A program made the translations under genes and the position numbers. Below, piece by piece: positions 34,701 to 43,503 of a stretch of DNA of 64,000 bases; the first letter of the stretch is position 1, and the number at the start of each line of letters is the position of its first letter. The notes under the pieces are model-generated. The model was not told the DNA's origin, did not search any database, and saw nothing but the letters and a program-made list of their open reading frames with translations. The DNA lies in assembly GCF_050947875.1 (NCBI RefSeq), contig NC_134572.1, forward strand, positions 158,431,105-158,495,104, in the 5' to 3' direction. This stretch comes from Dermacentor variabilis. Taxonomy: Eukaryota > Arthropoda > Arachnida > Ixodida > Ixodidae.

Positions 34701-36161
34701 AGCGAGCTCCCGAACCTTCGACCTGGTTAAGGCCTGAACACTAGCTTCACCAAACAAAAGCCCCTTCTCGCGCAGGAGGTGATCGGACCTGTTTGAAAAT
34801 AGGTACGGGTACTGGGGTGGCAGCATAGATGACACTGCCGCCTCCGTCTCAAGCGCTCCGAAAGGTCCTTCAATAAGCACTTTTGCTACCGGCAGACACA
34901 CGCTATGAGCTTCCACGGCTTGCTTGATCCACGCGCACTCGCCCGTGAACATATGGGGTTCTACGTAAGACGGGTGAACTACATCCATCGTAGCTGCGGA
35001 ATCGCGAAGCACTCGGCACTCTTTCCCGTTCACGAGGTGGTCTCGCATGTAAGGCTCGAGAAGCTTCATGTTCTCGTCAGTGCTGCCTATTGAAAAAAAC
35101 ACAACTTTTGGTGTTGTTTCCGGACACTGCGCCGAAAAGTGACCCGGCTTCTGGCACGTATAACACAAGCGCGCTCGCCTCATCTCGAACCGCTTTCTGC
35201 GTTTGGCTGCCGCCGTCTCTTTACGTTTGGTCGGACTGCTTTCACTCGCATCCTCACTACGCGTGTCCCCCTTTAATCTCATGGGCGTGAACCTTGGCCT
35301 CTCAGACTTGGAGCCAAATTCACCCTTTTGACCGTCCTTAGCTCCGCGAGCTCGACGCGTCACAAACTCCTCGGCTAGCTCAGCGGCTCTAGCCACCGTA
35401 CTCACGTCTGGCCTATCCAAGACCCAGTATCGCACGTTCTCCGGTAACCGACTATAAAACTGTTCTAGCCCGAAACACTGCAGAACTTTATCGTGGTCAC
35501 CAAACGCTTTCTCTTCTTTGAGCCACTCCTGCATGTTCGACATAAGCCTATACGCAAACTCTGTATATGACTCACTTTTGCCTTTCTCATTTTCCCGAAA
35601 CTTCCGACGGAACGCTTCCGCAGACAGCCGGTACTTTTTTAGCAGACTCGATTTTACTTTGTCGAAATCCTCTGCTTCCTCTCTATCCAAGCGAGCGACT
35701 ACGTCGGCCGCCTCGCCGGGTAACAAAGTGAGCAAGCGCTGTGGCCACGTTTCCCGAGAGAACCCCTGCTTCTCGCACGTTCGCTCAAAGTTAACCAGGA
35801 ACAAACCAATGTCCTCTCCAAGCTTAAACGGCCGCATCAGGTCAGTCATTTTGAACAATACTCGTTCTCCTGCACCGTGTGCCTGACTTCCATTACGAGC
35901 GCGTTCCATCTCTACCTCGAGACGCTTCATTTCCAAAGCGTGTTCGCGCTCTTCTTTTTCTTTCTGTTCTTTAAGTTCACGCTCTTCTTTTTTTGACCTC
36001 TCCTCAATAGTCTCAAGGCATTCCGACAGCTCGTCATCCTCAGCCTCTAATTCAAGAATAGCCTTTAGCAGTTCAGGTTTTCTTAGTTTGTCTGAGACAT
36101 CCAGACCCAACTCTCTTGCAAGCTCCAACAATTTCGGTTTGCGCAACGACTTCAAATCCAT
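31740..36161 (-). CDS. Inner element gag-pol polyprotein, 1473 residues, order Gag-PR-INT-RT-RH
   Basis: One continuous frame encodes the whole replication machinery of the element. Residues 1-38 look like a SAP motif, 45-90 are a charged coiled coil, 110-270 are capsid with a SCAN-like region at about 182-270, and 333-346 are a CCHC knuckle (C333, C336, H341, C346). A retropepsin-like site follows at 387 but reads DSA where D-S/T-G is expected. Integrase: H632, H639, C669, C672, then D702, D761, E796 with 34 residues between the last two, and a GPY/F-type module at 932-950. Only then come RT (YLDD, 1206-1209) and RNase H (D1357, E1399, D1424, D1467), ending at ADGLSR. No env and no chromodomain. 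Apart from the protease residue everything looks functional. No stop or shift separates gag from pol, so Gag would have to be made by processing or another route. Confidence 0.95.
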   Translation of the reverse strand: MDLKSLRKPKLLELARELGLDVSDKLRKPELLKAILELEAEDDELSECLETIEERSKKEERELKEQKEKEEREHALEMKRLEVEMERARNGSQAHGAGERVLFKMTDLMRPFKLGEDIGLFLVNFERTCEKQGFSRETWPQRLLTLLPGEAADVVARLDREEAEDFDKVKSSLLKKYRLSAEAFRRKFRENEKGKSESYTEFAYRLMSNMQEWLKEEKAFGDHDKVLQCFGLEQFYSRLPENVRYWVLDRPDVSTVARAAELAEEFVTRRARGAKDGQKGEFGSKSERPRFTPMRLKGDTRSEDASESSPTKRKETAAAKRRKRFEMRRARLCYTCQKPGHFSAQCPETTPKVVFFSIGSTDENMKLLEPYMRDHLVNGKECRVLRDSAATMDVVHPSYVEPHMFTGECAWIKQAVEAHSVCLPVAKVLIEGPFGALETEAAVSSMLPPQYPYLFSNRSDHLLREKGLLFGEASVQALTRSKVRELAAKAVVAGPTLSNNEKGSEAQQADIQSTPEQNRIESVALKAPDTGEENPDAGKLEELSTDLLIAPTSDGLDRLLKVSRTALIAEQKKDGSLENVRCNVKEGIARKTARFVERGGVLYRKYLDRRGVEFDQLVVPQCYRQDLLRLSHGGSWSGHLGVKKTKDRLLQEYYWPGCFRDADHFVRTCDTCQRVGKPGDKSRAPLKLVPIITEPFRRLVIDTVGPLPVTATGYRHILTVICPATKFPEAVPLKELSSVEIVNALLSIFARVGFPAEIQSDQGTVFTSALTTTFLERCGVKLLHSSVYHPQSNSVEKLHSVMKRVLRALCFEHQTDWELCLPGVMFALRTAPHAATGFSPAELVYGRSLRSPLRMLRESWEGRGDDPVVVEYVLKLLERLRRAQELSGEAMTKAQQRAKVYYDRTARARRFEVGDEVMILRTSLNNKLDVQWEGPARIVQKLSDVNYVVSLPGKRKAQQVYHCNLLKPYRQREAVVCMMVNVPEELPVELPGLGSVTNREDTGQVISDLISKAPLSPEQKTELHQLLQEFQGLFSERPGRTSVLTHDIELTSPEPVRSKAYRVSPRQSDIMEAEVKKMLQLGVIEAGESDYTSPLILVEVPGKEPRPCVDYRRLNSITKDQIYPIPNIEERLEKVSSAQFISTLDLVRGYWQVPLTEEASRYAAFISPMGTFRPKVLSFGLKNAPYCFSSLMDKVLRGQQEFALPYLDDVAIFSASWSEHMTHLRAVLTRLREAGLTVKAPKCQLAQAEVVYLGHVIGQGRRRPSEIKVAAVRDFPQPRTKTDIRSFLGVAGYYQRYIPRYSDIAAPLTDALRKTEPQTVVWDETKERAFSALKSALTSQPVLRSPDYTKGFIVQCDASERGMGVVLCQRENGEVEHPVLYASRKLTSREQAYSATEKECACLVWAVQKLSCYLAGSRFIIETDHCPLQWLQTISPKNGRLLRWSLALQQYSFEVRYKKGSLNGNADGLSRSP

Positions 36162-36497
36162 GGCTGCTCTGAATGCTGCTTTCTCTACTGCTTACTATTG
36201 TCTTGCCGCAAACTAACCCGGCAGCAACGACAACCACAATTACCAGCTCTGTTTCTGACACTAACAAAAAGCCTGGCAAAGCTCAGTAGAAGAAAGTCCC
36301 GCACTCACCAAACCTCGCAGGCAGGAATTCCGCGCAGTCGTTCCGCTGCAGGCAACCAGTCGTCACACAGGGCTCGTTGCACTGCTCCCGGATCGACGTT
36401 GAGCTGCTCAGCATACAGTCAACTGCATCTCTTTGCTGCTGGCCTCCGTTGTCGCGATCTCACCGCTGGCAGACAGTTGTTTGAAGTCGTAGGCGAT
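36162..36497 (-). other. Inner element 5' leader
   Basis: Untranslated stretch between the primer-binding site and the gag-pol start. It holds the 16-bp direct repeat just mentioned and no open frame of note. The start codon context is GCAGCCATGG, a strong Kozak match. Confidence 0.7.
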
Positions 36498-36514
36498 CTC
36501 ACCGCTGGCAACCA
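36498..36514 (-). other. Inner element primer-binding site candidate
   Basis: On the minus strand TGGTTGCCAGCGGTGAG begins two bases after the 5' LTR. The TGG start fits a tRNA CCA complement; I cannot name the tRNA. A 16-bp part (GATCTCACCGCTGGCA on the plus strand) is repeated at 36456-36471. Confidence 0.5.
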
Positions 36515-36516
36515 GA

Positions 36517-37342
36517 TATTTGGATCCGACTGCTGGTACGATCTGTTGGGAACTCGGCGCTGACGCCCGTGGTTGTACCTGGGTCGCAAGCCCCAAGGGT
36601 AGCGTTGGCCTGGCGGCCTGGGGTACAACTGCAAGCATCCGAAGGTCCCGGCAAAGCATGAGTCGACAGGTAACAACGAAACAACTTGTTTATTTTAACA
36701 TCGCAAAGAGTTGGCGGTCAGGTTGACCGAAGTAGAGAGACGGGAGAGCACTTCACTCAACGGAAGAAATCGGAGCCCTCCTCTGGCGTCCGGGGGCAGC
36801 TGTTTTTATACTCTCGCAGTTGAGGGCAAGAAGGAACCCCTCAAAAGACGAGCACGTGAATGTACAATGGGCTAATGGTGACGCACACTGTCGTAGCGAT
36901 GCCGTAGCACCATGTCGTGGCGCTGCGCACGATCTCGTAGCACCTGGTCGTGGCGCTGCGCAGCACACTGTCGTGGCGCTGCGCAGCATACTGTCGTGGC
37001 GCTGCGCAGCACACTGTCGTGGCGCTGCCGGTCGGACACAATGACTGTAACGAGAAGATGGTCCCTGCTTTGGCATCGCCTGTTTCGGGCACAATGACTG
37101 GAACGAGATCCCTGCTTTGGCATCGCCTGTTTCGGGCCCAATAACTGGAAGGAGATCCCTGCTTTGGCCTCGCCTGTTTCGGGCACAATGACTGGAACGA
37201 AATCCCTAGGCGGTCGCATCGCCGCAGACGCGCCTGGAAACACCTGGCGATGAGTGTTGCGGTGACGACGATCGGGCCAAAATGTCCGCCGCCCCGCCGC
37301 CGTCGCGCCGGCAAAACCACGTGTCGCAGGCGAAACGCAACA
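36517..37342 (-). repeat. Inner element 5' LTR, 826 bp
   Basis: In element orientation it starts TGTTGCGTTTCGCC and ends GGATCCAAATA, where the partner LTR ends AAACA. U3 holds two tandem-repeat blocks, a TATA box and, downstream, an AATAAA signal. Confidence 0.95.
36802..36810 (-). promoter_or_regulatory. Inner element LTR promoter (TATA box)
   Basis: On the minus strand GAGAGTATAAAAACAGC, a consensus TATA box in the 5' LTR, identical at 30713-30721 in the 3' LTR. Starts would fall about 30 bp downstream, near 36776. The tandem repeats sit roughly 100-420 bp upstream, where enhancer repeats are found in other LTRs; their function here is inferred. Confidence 0.75.
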
Positions 37343-37346
37343 GCAG

Positions 37347-37563
37347 CTAAGCGAGAGCCTCGCTAAAACGTTCACAGTTTCTTTCACCGCAGTCCCGCAG
37401 TTCTTCCCTCGTGTCCCGCGCTCATAGCACGTTGCTCCGATTGCGTGTGCCTTGCGAGCCCGGGTTGCCAGCTTCACTGCCGCTACCTTTCGCAGGTAGC
37501 AGTAAACAGCTGGAAGGCCGCAGGAAGCGGCTGGCGCGCGTAATTTGAAATCATCTTGTGTCA
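37347..37563 (-). repeat. Outer element 3' LTR, first part
   Basis: It matches the 5' LTR from CTAAGCGAGAGCC to TTGTGTCA. The remaining 68 bp of this LTR lie at 30360-30427, on the far side of the inner element. Confidence 0.93.
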
Positions 37564-37580
37564 TTGTCCCCCTTCCAAGG
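37564..37580 (-). other. Outer element polypurine tract candidate
   Basis: On the minus strand GGAAGGGGGACAA immediately precedes the 3' LTR start TGACACAAG, as expected for the plus-strand primer of reverse transcription. Confidence 0.6.
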
Positions 37581-37659
37581 GTGCATCGTCCCGATGCTCA
37601 TACAGAAGGCAGTGGTTTCTAGACTGTCATGAACTCGCAATGTTTGTAGGCGGAAGCAG

Positions 37660-38037
37660 TTATTGCCTGTCGTAGTATGGTTTCATTCGGACGACACGGA
37701 CGATTTCTATTCGATGCCGCCGTCGTGATGAGGTTACTTGACCTTCTGGAGCAACTTCGTAGTTCAACGGACTAATTCGGCGAATTATCCTGTACGGGCC
37801 AAAATAACGACGAAGAAGCTTCTCGGATAGGCCGCGCATCCGTACGGGAGTCCACACCCATACTTTGTCGCCAGGTTCATACTGGACGTGTCTTCGTCGT
37901 AAGTTGTATCGGTCCGCGTCAGTTTGCTGCTGCTGCTGAATGTGGTGTCGCGCCAGCTGCCGTGCTTCTTCGGCTTTTTCTGTGAAGTTGCTCACGTCAT
38001 TATCATTTTCGAAGGTTTCATCTACTGGTAGCAGCAT
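37660..38037 (-). pseudogene. Outer element integrase C-terminus (GPY/F module), out of frame
   Basis: It continues integrase after a one-base shift near 38035. It contains a DRYNLRRRHVQYEPGDKVWV segment and YFGPYRI, the GPY/F module of Ty3/gypsy integrases, then PLNYEVAP. No chromodomain follows; the frame ends about 90 bases before the 3' LTR. Confidence 0.88.
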
Positions 38038-41000
38038 CTAAGGTTGTGGTGACGGTCCGGCCAAAAACGAGTTGGAAAGGTGTCATTTGAGTAGTCTCTT
38101 GTACAGCGGTATTGTACTCGAACGTTGCGTACAGTAGTATCCTGTCCCATGTCCGGTGCTCCATGTCCACGTATATTGACAACATATCAGTCAGCGTTCT
38201 GTTCAGTCGTTCAGTCAGCCCATTTGTCTGCGGATGATATGGGGTGGTTTTTCGGTGACTGGTGTGCGTCACTTTCATGATGACCTGTGTCAAATGCGCA
38301 GTAAATATGGTTCCTCGGTCCATGATGAGGACTTTAGGAGCGCCATGCCGTAGTACTATGTTAGTGACGAAAAAATATGCTACTTCACGGGCCGTTCCTT
38401 TGGCAAGAGACCCTGTCTCGGCATATCGACTTAGGTAGTCAGTTGCAACTACGATCCAACGCTTTCCTGATGACGATGTGGGAAAGGGGCCAAGTGAGTC
38501 CATTCCCACTTGTGCGAATGGAGTTTCCGGTGGCTGTGTCAGTTGTAGGAGACCTGCTGGCTTGAGTGGTGGTATTTTACGTCTTTGGCAGTCCCGGCAG
38601 GTTCTTACGTATTGTTGCACAGAATTCAACAATTTTGGCCAGTAATACTTCATGCGGATGCGAGCGAATGTTCTGCTCACTCCTAAATGTCCTGCTGATG
38701 GGTCGTCGTGGCACGCTTCCAATATATCGAGTCGTAACTTTGAAGGTACGACGAGCAGAAACGTCTCTGCACTATGTTCAAAATTTCTTTTGTACAGGAC
38801 ATTATTTTTGAGGACGAACGACGACAAGCTGCGGACAAAACCTCGTGGAATGTCGACAGGATGTCCTTCTAGGTAATCAATAAGCAGGGGTAACTCCGCG
38901 TCGGATGGCTGATGCTGAGCCATTTGTGATGTTGTCACAGCTCCTAGGAACGGGCAATCCTGTTCATTTTCCCTAAGCGTAGATTCCGTGGATTCAATCG
39001 GTGCACGTGACAAGCAATCTGCATCACTGTGCTTGTGACCGGACTTGTATACGACCGTTATATCGTATTCTTGCAGCCGTAGACTCCATCTTGCCAGCCG
39101 TCCAGATGGCTCTTTGAGATTCGCCAGCCAGCACAAAGAATGATGGTCGCTGATAGCTCGGAATGGTCGGCCATATAAGTATGGTCTAAACTTGCTGATG
39201 GCCCATATCACCGCGAGGCATTCTTTTTGTGTCGCTGAGTAGTTCACCTCAGCCTTCCAAAGTGTTCGACTGGCATACGCAATGACTCGTTCCTCTCCGT
39301 TTTGCCACTGAATGAGGACGGCACCGAGGCCTAAATTGCTTGCGTCTGTGTGAATATCAGTTTCGGCTTCCTCATCGAAATGAGCAAGAACTGGGTGGTT
39401 CTGAAGACGCTTTCGTAGCTCAATTAAAGCATTCTCCTGCTCATTCAACCAGACGAAAGGCGCGTCTTCCTTTGTTAGCCGCGTTAGTGGTTCGACGATC
39501 CATGAAAAATTTTTGACGAAGCGTCTGTAGTAGGCGCAAAGTCCTAAGAATCGCCTAACAGCCTTTTCGTCGGTTGGTTTTGGAAATTTCTCCTCTGCCG
39601 CAGTCTTCTCAGGGTCCGGGCGAATTCCTTCTGAGCTGACGACATTGCCGAGGAAAAGAAGCTCGCGAAAGCCGAAATGACATTTCTGCGGTTTTATCGT
39701 CAGTCCTGCTTATCTAATAGCTTCCATCACAGCCCGCAGTCGTTCTACATGCTGCTCGAAGGTGGTAGAAAAAACCACGACATCGTCAAGATAAACGAGA
39801 CAGGTTTGCCATTTCAGACCGGTGAGCACAGTGTCTATCATCCGCTATAATGTGGCAGGTGCGGAACAAAGGCCGAATGGGAGCACTTTGAACTCGTACA
39901 GTCCATCTGGCGTCAAAAACGCCGTCTTTTCACGATCTCTTTCGTCCACTTCTATCTGCCAGTAGCCGCTTTTCAGGTCCAGGGAGGAAAAGAATTTGGC
40001 ATCTCGTAGTCTATCTAGAGTGTCATCGATTCTTGGAAATGGGTACACATCCCGCTTTGTGACTGCGTTCAGCTTTCGGTAATCAGTGCGGAAGCGCTAG
40101 GTTTGTTCCTTTTTCTTTACAAGTACCACAGGCGATGCTCACGGACTTGCCGACGGCTGAGTTACGTCGTCTTCAAGCATTTCCTTAACTTGACTTCCGA
40201 TGGCTTCCCTCTCTTTTGGTGACACTCGGTAGGAATGCTGGCAAATAGGCATCACTGATTTGTCAACAATTATCCGATGTTTAGCAATAGATGTCCGCCG
40301 GACTTTATATGACATTGAAAAACATTCGGCGAATTCTCTTACGAGGGTCTCTATTTGCTCCTTCTGTCTAGGCGATAGGCCTGGTTCGATGTCGATGGCT
40401 GCAAGGACAGAATCCACATCTTGGAAATTCGATGGTGAAGACTCTGGAATGCTGAGATCTGTAACTTGGACGAAGTTATTAAGGCTGGCAATAACGGTTC
40501 CCTTCGCGACATGTTGCACCTCATTTCCAAAATTAGTGAGGATAACGTTGGCACATCCGCCACGCAGCTGAACAAGGCCTCTTGCCATGCAGATCCCTTT
40601 TTCGAGTAGGAGACTGGTGTTGCTGCCTGCAATTCCTTCGTATTCGCTGAACGCGTCGCTTCTGACTGTGACGGCTACGCTAGATCTCGGTGGAAGCATC
40701 ACGTCGTCATCGGCAATGTAAAGGGCGTCAAATTTTTCTTCAGTGTTGAATGCTGCGACAGCGTGCTTGGTTGAGAAGGAAACACATGATTCCCGCAAGT
40801 TGATTATAGCGCCATTATCCTGCAAGAAGTCCATGCCAATAATCAAGTCTCTTGAGCACTCGGAAAGCACGATAAAGCTGGCGACGTACGTGAAGCCTCG
40901 TATTCCTATTCTAGCCGTACACTTGCTCATCGGGTCGATGAGGTGTCCTCCTGCCGTGCGAACTTGTGGCCCTTTCCAAGGAGTCAGCACTTTCTTCAGT

Positions 41001-41284
41001 TTCCTGGCAAGCTCACTACTTATTACCGAGTAATCCGCACCTGTATCCACTAACGCGTTCACTTCGTAACCGTCAACAAATACACTTAAATCGGAAGCAA
41101 CGTCGCTCTTATGGCACTGATTTCTGAGTCCCTCGTCGTCGCTCGGAATCATCGATGGAGGTTCTTCTCTTCTCGCGTCGGCAGCGGGCTTACCTCCCAA
41201 GGCCGCTGACTCTAGTTTTCCCGACGCCGGCTCTGTGAACGGCGCCTTGGGGAACTTGAAGACGGGCGGGGGCTCGGTGACCAA
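38018..41284 (-). pseudogene. Outer element pol: protease, RT, RNase H, integrase
   Basis: A single frame runs from 41284 to 38018 apart from four stop codons: TGA 40139-40141, TAG 40097-40099, TAG 39845-39847 and TAA 39710-39712. The first two sit where tryptophan is usual in gypsy RT (SPW... and GTWRF-like positions) and the third where glutamine is usual. Protease has DTGADYSV (residues 80-87). RT retains CLVYLDD near 39800. RNase H has HTDASN and ATQKEC. Integrase has a zinc-binding GHLG...CRDC region, and a D,D,E core with TPYHPQTNGLTER. The order is the ordinary Ty3/gypsy one. The frame ends at a stop caused by a frameshift before the integrase C-terminus. Confidence 0.93.
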
Positions 41285-42599
41285 TGCCTCAACGGCGCTG
41301 TTGATCGAGGTTGGTGTTGCTGGTAGGCGTATGGGGAGCTTTGACGAGTAGACAGGTACTCTTCGATTTCTGATGGACGCTCACCATTTCGAGGGCAAGG
41401 TGCGTTCACCGGAAAACCACGAAGCCCTGCCTGGCGATAGTGGCACATTCTGTACAGGTTGCCAGCCTCACCGCAGTGGTAGCAGAGAGGTATTCGGTCA
41501 GGAGTGCGCCGTAAATCGGTCTTCCTAAATCTTCTTTCGGGTGGCGACAGCGTATTTCGAGGCATAGAGGAAGTGGCTGCGACGTCAGCACGTCCGGGAG
41601 TTTGCCGCAGCACATCGGCATACGAGACGCTCGGCTGGCGCAGTAATGGCGCTCGGTGCTGCGCACTCAGCTGTGGTTCTCGGACCGCCTGTCTGACCTC
41701 TTCGCGAACCACGTCTGCCAGCGAAGAGGGCACTGGAGCGTTGTGGTCAAGCCGTAGCCTCTGAAGCTCTTCTCGCACTACAGATCGCACGAGCTCCCGT
41801 ATGACCTCCATGCTGTTTCCGATGGCGGCTGGAACTGAGCCTACAGAGGTGATGTTCATTTCCCAGTTGTACATCCTTGATCGCTGTTGCAAGGTGCTTT
41901 CCATTGTGTCGCCTCAGAACGAAACTCAGCGACGGTGCGCGGCGGGCTCCGAACCAACCCTGCGAACAGTTCCTGTTTTACGCCTCGCATTAAATGGCGT
42001 AGTTCCTTGTCTTCGCTCATGTTCGGATCAGCTCGGCGGAATAGGCGGGACATGTCTTCTACATACATGGCGACACTTTCATTGTTCCGCTGGTTTCTTG
42101 CCTGCAGGGCAGATTCGGCCCTCTCCCTGCGGTCGGTACTCGGTTAAGTCACACGCAACTCCCGCCGGAAAGCATCCCACGAGACAAATGTCGCTTCGTG
42201 GTTTTCAAACCACGTTCGTGCGCTGTCCTCAAACGCGAAGTAAACGTTTCGTAGCTTGCGCTCTCCGCTCCATCCACTGAACTCAGCGACGCGCTCAAAG
42301 CGTTCCAGCCAGTCCTCTGCGTCTTCAAATGTGTCGCCATGGAAAGGCTCTGGCGTCATTGACGAGTTCACCACTATGTGAGTTGGCGTGATTTGAGTTG
42401 CCATCTCGGTGGCGTTTCCGTTAGCAGATGCTGATGCTCCGATAGAATCCGGCAAAGGTGAAAACTCGGGGGGCTCACCACGTAGGCGACGGCTGCTGCG
42501 TTGGTGAACAGGAGTCAATTCGATGGGTCCAAGTCGCCGCGAGGCCGGGCTCCTTTCTCTGACTCGAGAAGGGCTTGAAATCATACCCAGCATCTCCAC
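41212..42599 (-). pseudogene. Outer element gag, disrupted
   Basis: The first part (42599-42144) reads as a retrotransposon gag domain with FHGDTFEDAEDWLERFERV and a WDAFRRELR segment, then meets an in-frame TAA at 42144-42146. The same frame continues (MYVEDMSRLFRRADP) to about 41905, where a one-base loss shifts it into the frame of 41904-41212. That part contains the zinc knuckle, CYHCGEAGNLYRMC, in which the expected CCHC histidine is asparagine. A basic Arg/Ser-rich tail follows. Gag ends at 41212, overlapping pol by 73 bases in the -1 frame. Confidence 0.88.
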
Positions 42600-42601
42600 C
42601 A
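42586..42601 (-). other. Outer element primer-binding site candidate
   Basis: On the minus strand TGGTGGAGATGCTGGG starts four bases after the LTR end. It starts with TGG as expected for the complement of a tRNA CCA end. I cannot name the tRNA. The gag open frame already starts inside this site. Confidence 0.55.
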
Positions 42602-42605
42602 GATC

Positions 42606-42895
42606 TGTAACGCACAGTTGAGTGACGCTACTTTAATAACCTTAGGTTGGGCGAACTTGTGCCCGACAAACAGCTAAGCGAGAGCCTCGCTAAAACGTTC
42701 CAGTCTCTTTCGCCGCAGTCCCGCGCTTCTTCTTCTTCCCTCGTGTCCCGCGCTCATAGCACGTTGCTCCGATTGCGCGTGCCTTGCGAGCCCGTGTTGC
42801 CCGCTTCACTACCGCTATCTTTCGCAGGTAGCAGTAAACAGCTGGACGGCCGCAGGAAGCGGCTGGCGCGCGTAATTTGAAATCATCTTGTGTCA
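42606..42895 (-). repeat. Outer element 5' LTR, 290 bp
   Basis: Bounded by TG...CA and by ATAT on its outer side. On its inner side GATC and a putative primer-binding site follow. It shares CTAAGCGAGAGCCTCGCTAA and CGCAGGTAGCAGTAAACAGC with the 3' LTR at 37347-37563; several small differences between the LTRs fit an old insertion. Confidence 0.93.
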
Positions 42896-43269
42896 ATATA
42901 CACGTATTATATGGTGCTTTGACGCCAACTTTCGTTACTCGCTTTTCTAGAAAAGTCACATTTATTGAGAACATGAGGCTCCGTTGCAGCAAATTCAGTA
43001 TTTCTTCAGTGATGCCGGCGCAGACGATGCACACTTCGGCTTCATTGTGAACGTATCGGTAAAGTAATGTTCGCTCAGCACATCGCTGGGAATGCGACGA
43101 AGCGGAGACCGACGCTCTGGCATTCCATGCACGGACACGAAATGCGTAGCCGTACGTTATTTTTGGACTTGTATGTATTGAATTACATGTAAAAATTACT
43201 TGTTTTCAGTTGTGTTTCTGGTATTTTTGTGATATTACGAATACTTTCATTCTTTGGTAACACTCGCTG
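42896..43269. other. Right flank of the nested retrotransposons
   Basis: It starts with ATATACACGTATTATATGG, the continuation of the 49-bp tandem repeat interrupted at 30360. GCTTTGACGCCAACTTTCGT at about 42914 resembles a body unit of the SINE at 28440. Nothing else recognised. Confidence 0.6.
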
Positions 43270-43503
43270 TATCCGCCATAACTGCTTAGTGGCTTTAATG
43301 TTGCGCGGCTAAGCACGAGGTCGCGGGATCGAATCCCGGCCACGGCGGGCGCATTTCGACGGGAACAAAATGTAAAAACGCCCCTGTACTTAGATTTAGG
43401 TGCACGTTAAAGAACCCCAGGTGGTCAAAATTAATCCAGAATCCCCCACTATGGCACGCCTCACAATCAGATCGTAGTTATAGCACGTAAAAGCCCATAA
43501 TTT
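43270..43503 (+). mobile_element. Ruka-like SINE, diverged copy
   Basis: TCCGCCATAACTGCTTAGTG (A box region), GCACGAGGTCGCGGGATCGA then ATCCCGGCCACGGCGG (B box), TTTAGGTGCACGTTAAAGAA, CCCCAGGTGGTCAAAAT and a decayed 3' end. More substitutions than the copies at 15.0 and 19.0 kb, so an older insertion. No convincing target duplication. Confidence 0.9.

Larger units (their letters stand above)
30428..37342 (-). mobile_element. Inner Ty3/gypsy element, Gmr1-like (INT before RT), apparently young
   Basis: A complete LTR retrotransposon of 6915 bp inserted in the 3' LTR of the outer element, with GCAG at 30424-30427 and 37343-37346. Outer ends are TGTTTGG and CGCAACA. The 826-bp LTRs are identical in every line I compared except the first bases of the internal copy (TA instead of TG at 36517-36518). 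One uninterrupted gag-pol frame lies between them. Domain order Gag, PR, INT, RT, RH places it with Gmr1-like Ty3/gypsy elements rather than with ordinary gypsy elements such as its host. Confidence 0.93.
30360..42895 (-). mobile_element. Outer Ty3/gypsy LTR retrotransposon, decayed, carrying a nested element
   Basis: LTRs begin TGTAACGCACAG and end TTGTGTCA on the plus strand. The right copy is complete (42606-42895); the left copy is split by the inner element. A 4-bp duplication, ATAT, lies at 30356-30359 and 42896-42899. Without the inner element it is about 5.6 kb. Transcription runs leftward: LTR, gag, then PR-RT-RH-IN. All the coding domains carry disabling changes, so the element cannot be autonomous. 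Confidence 0.92.
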
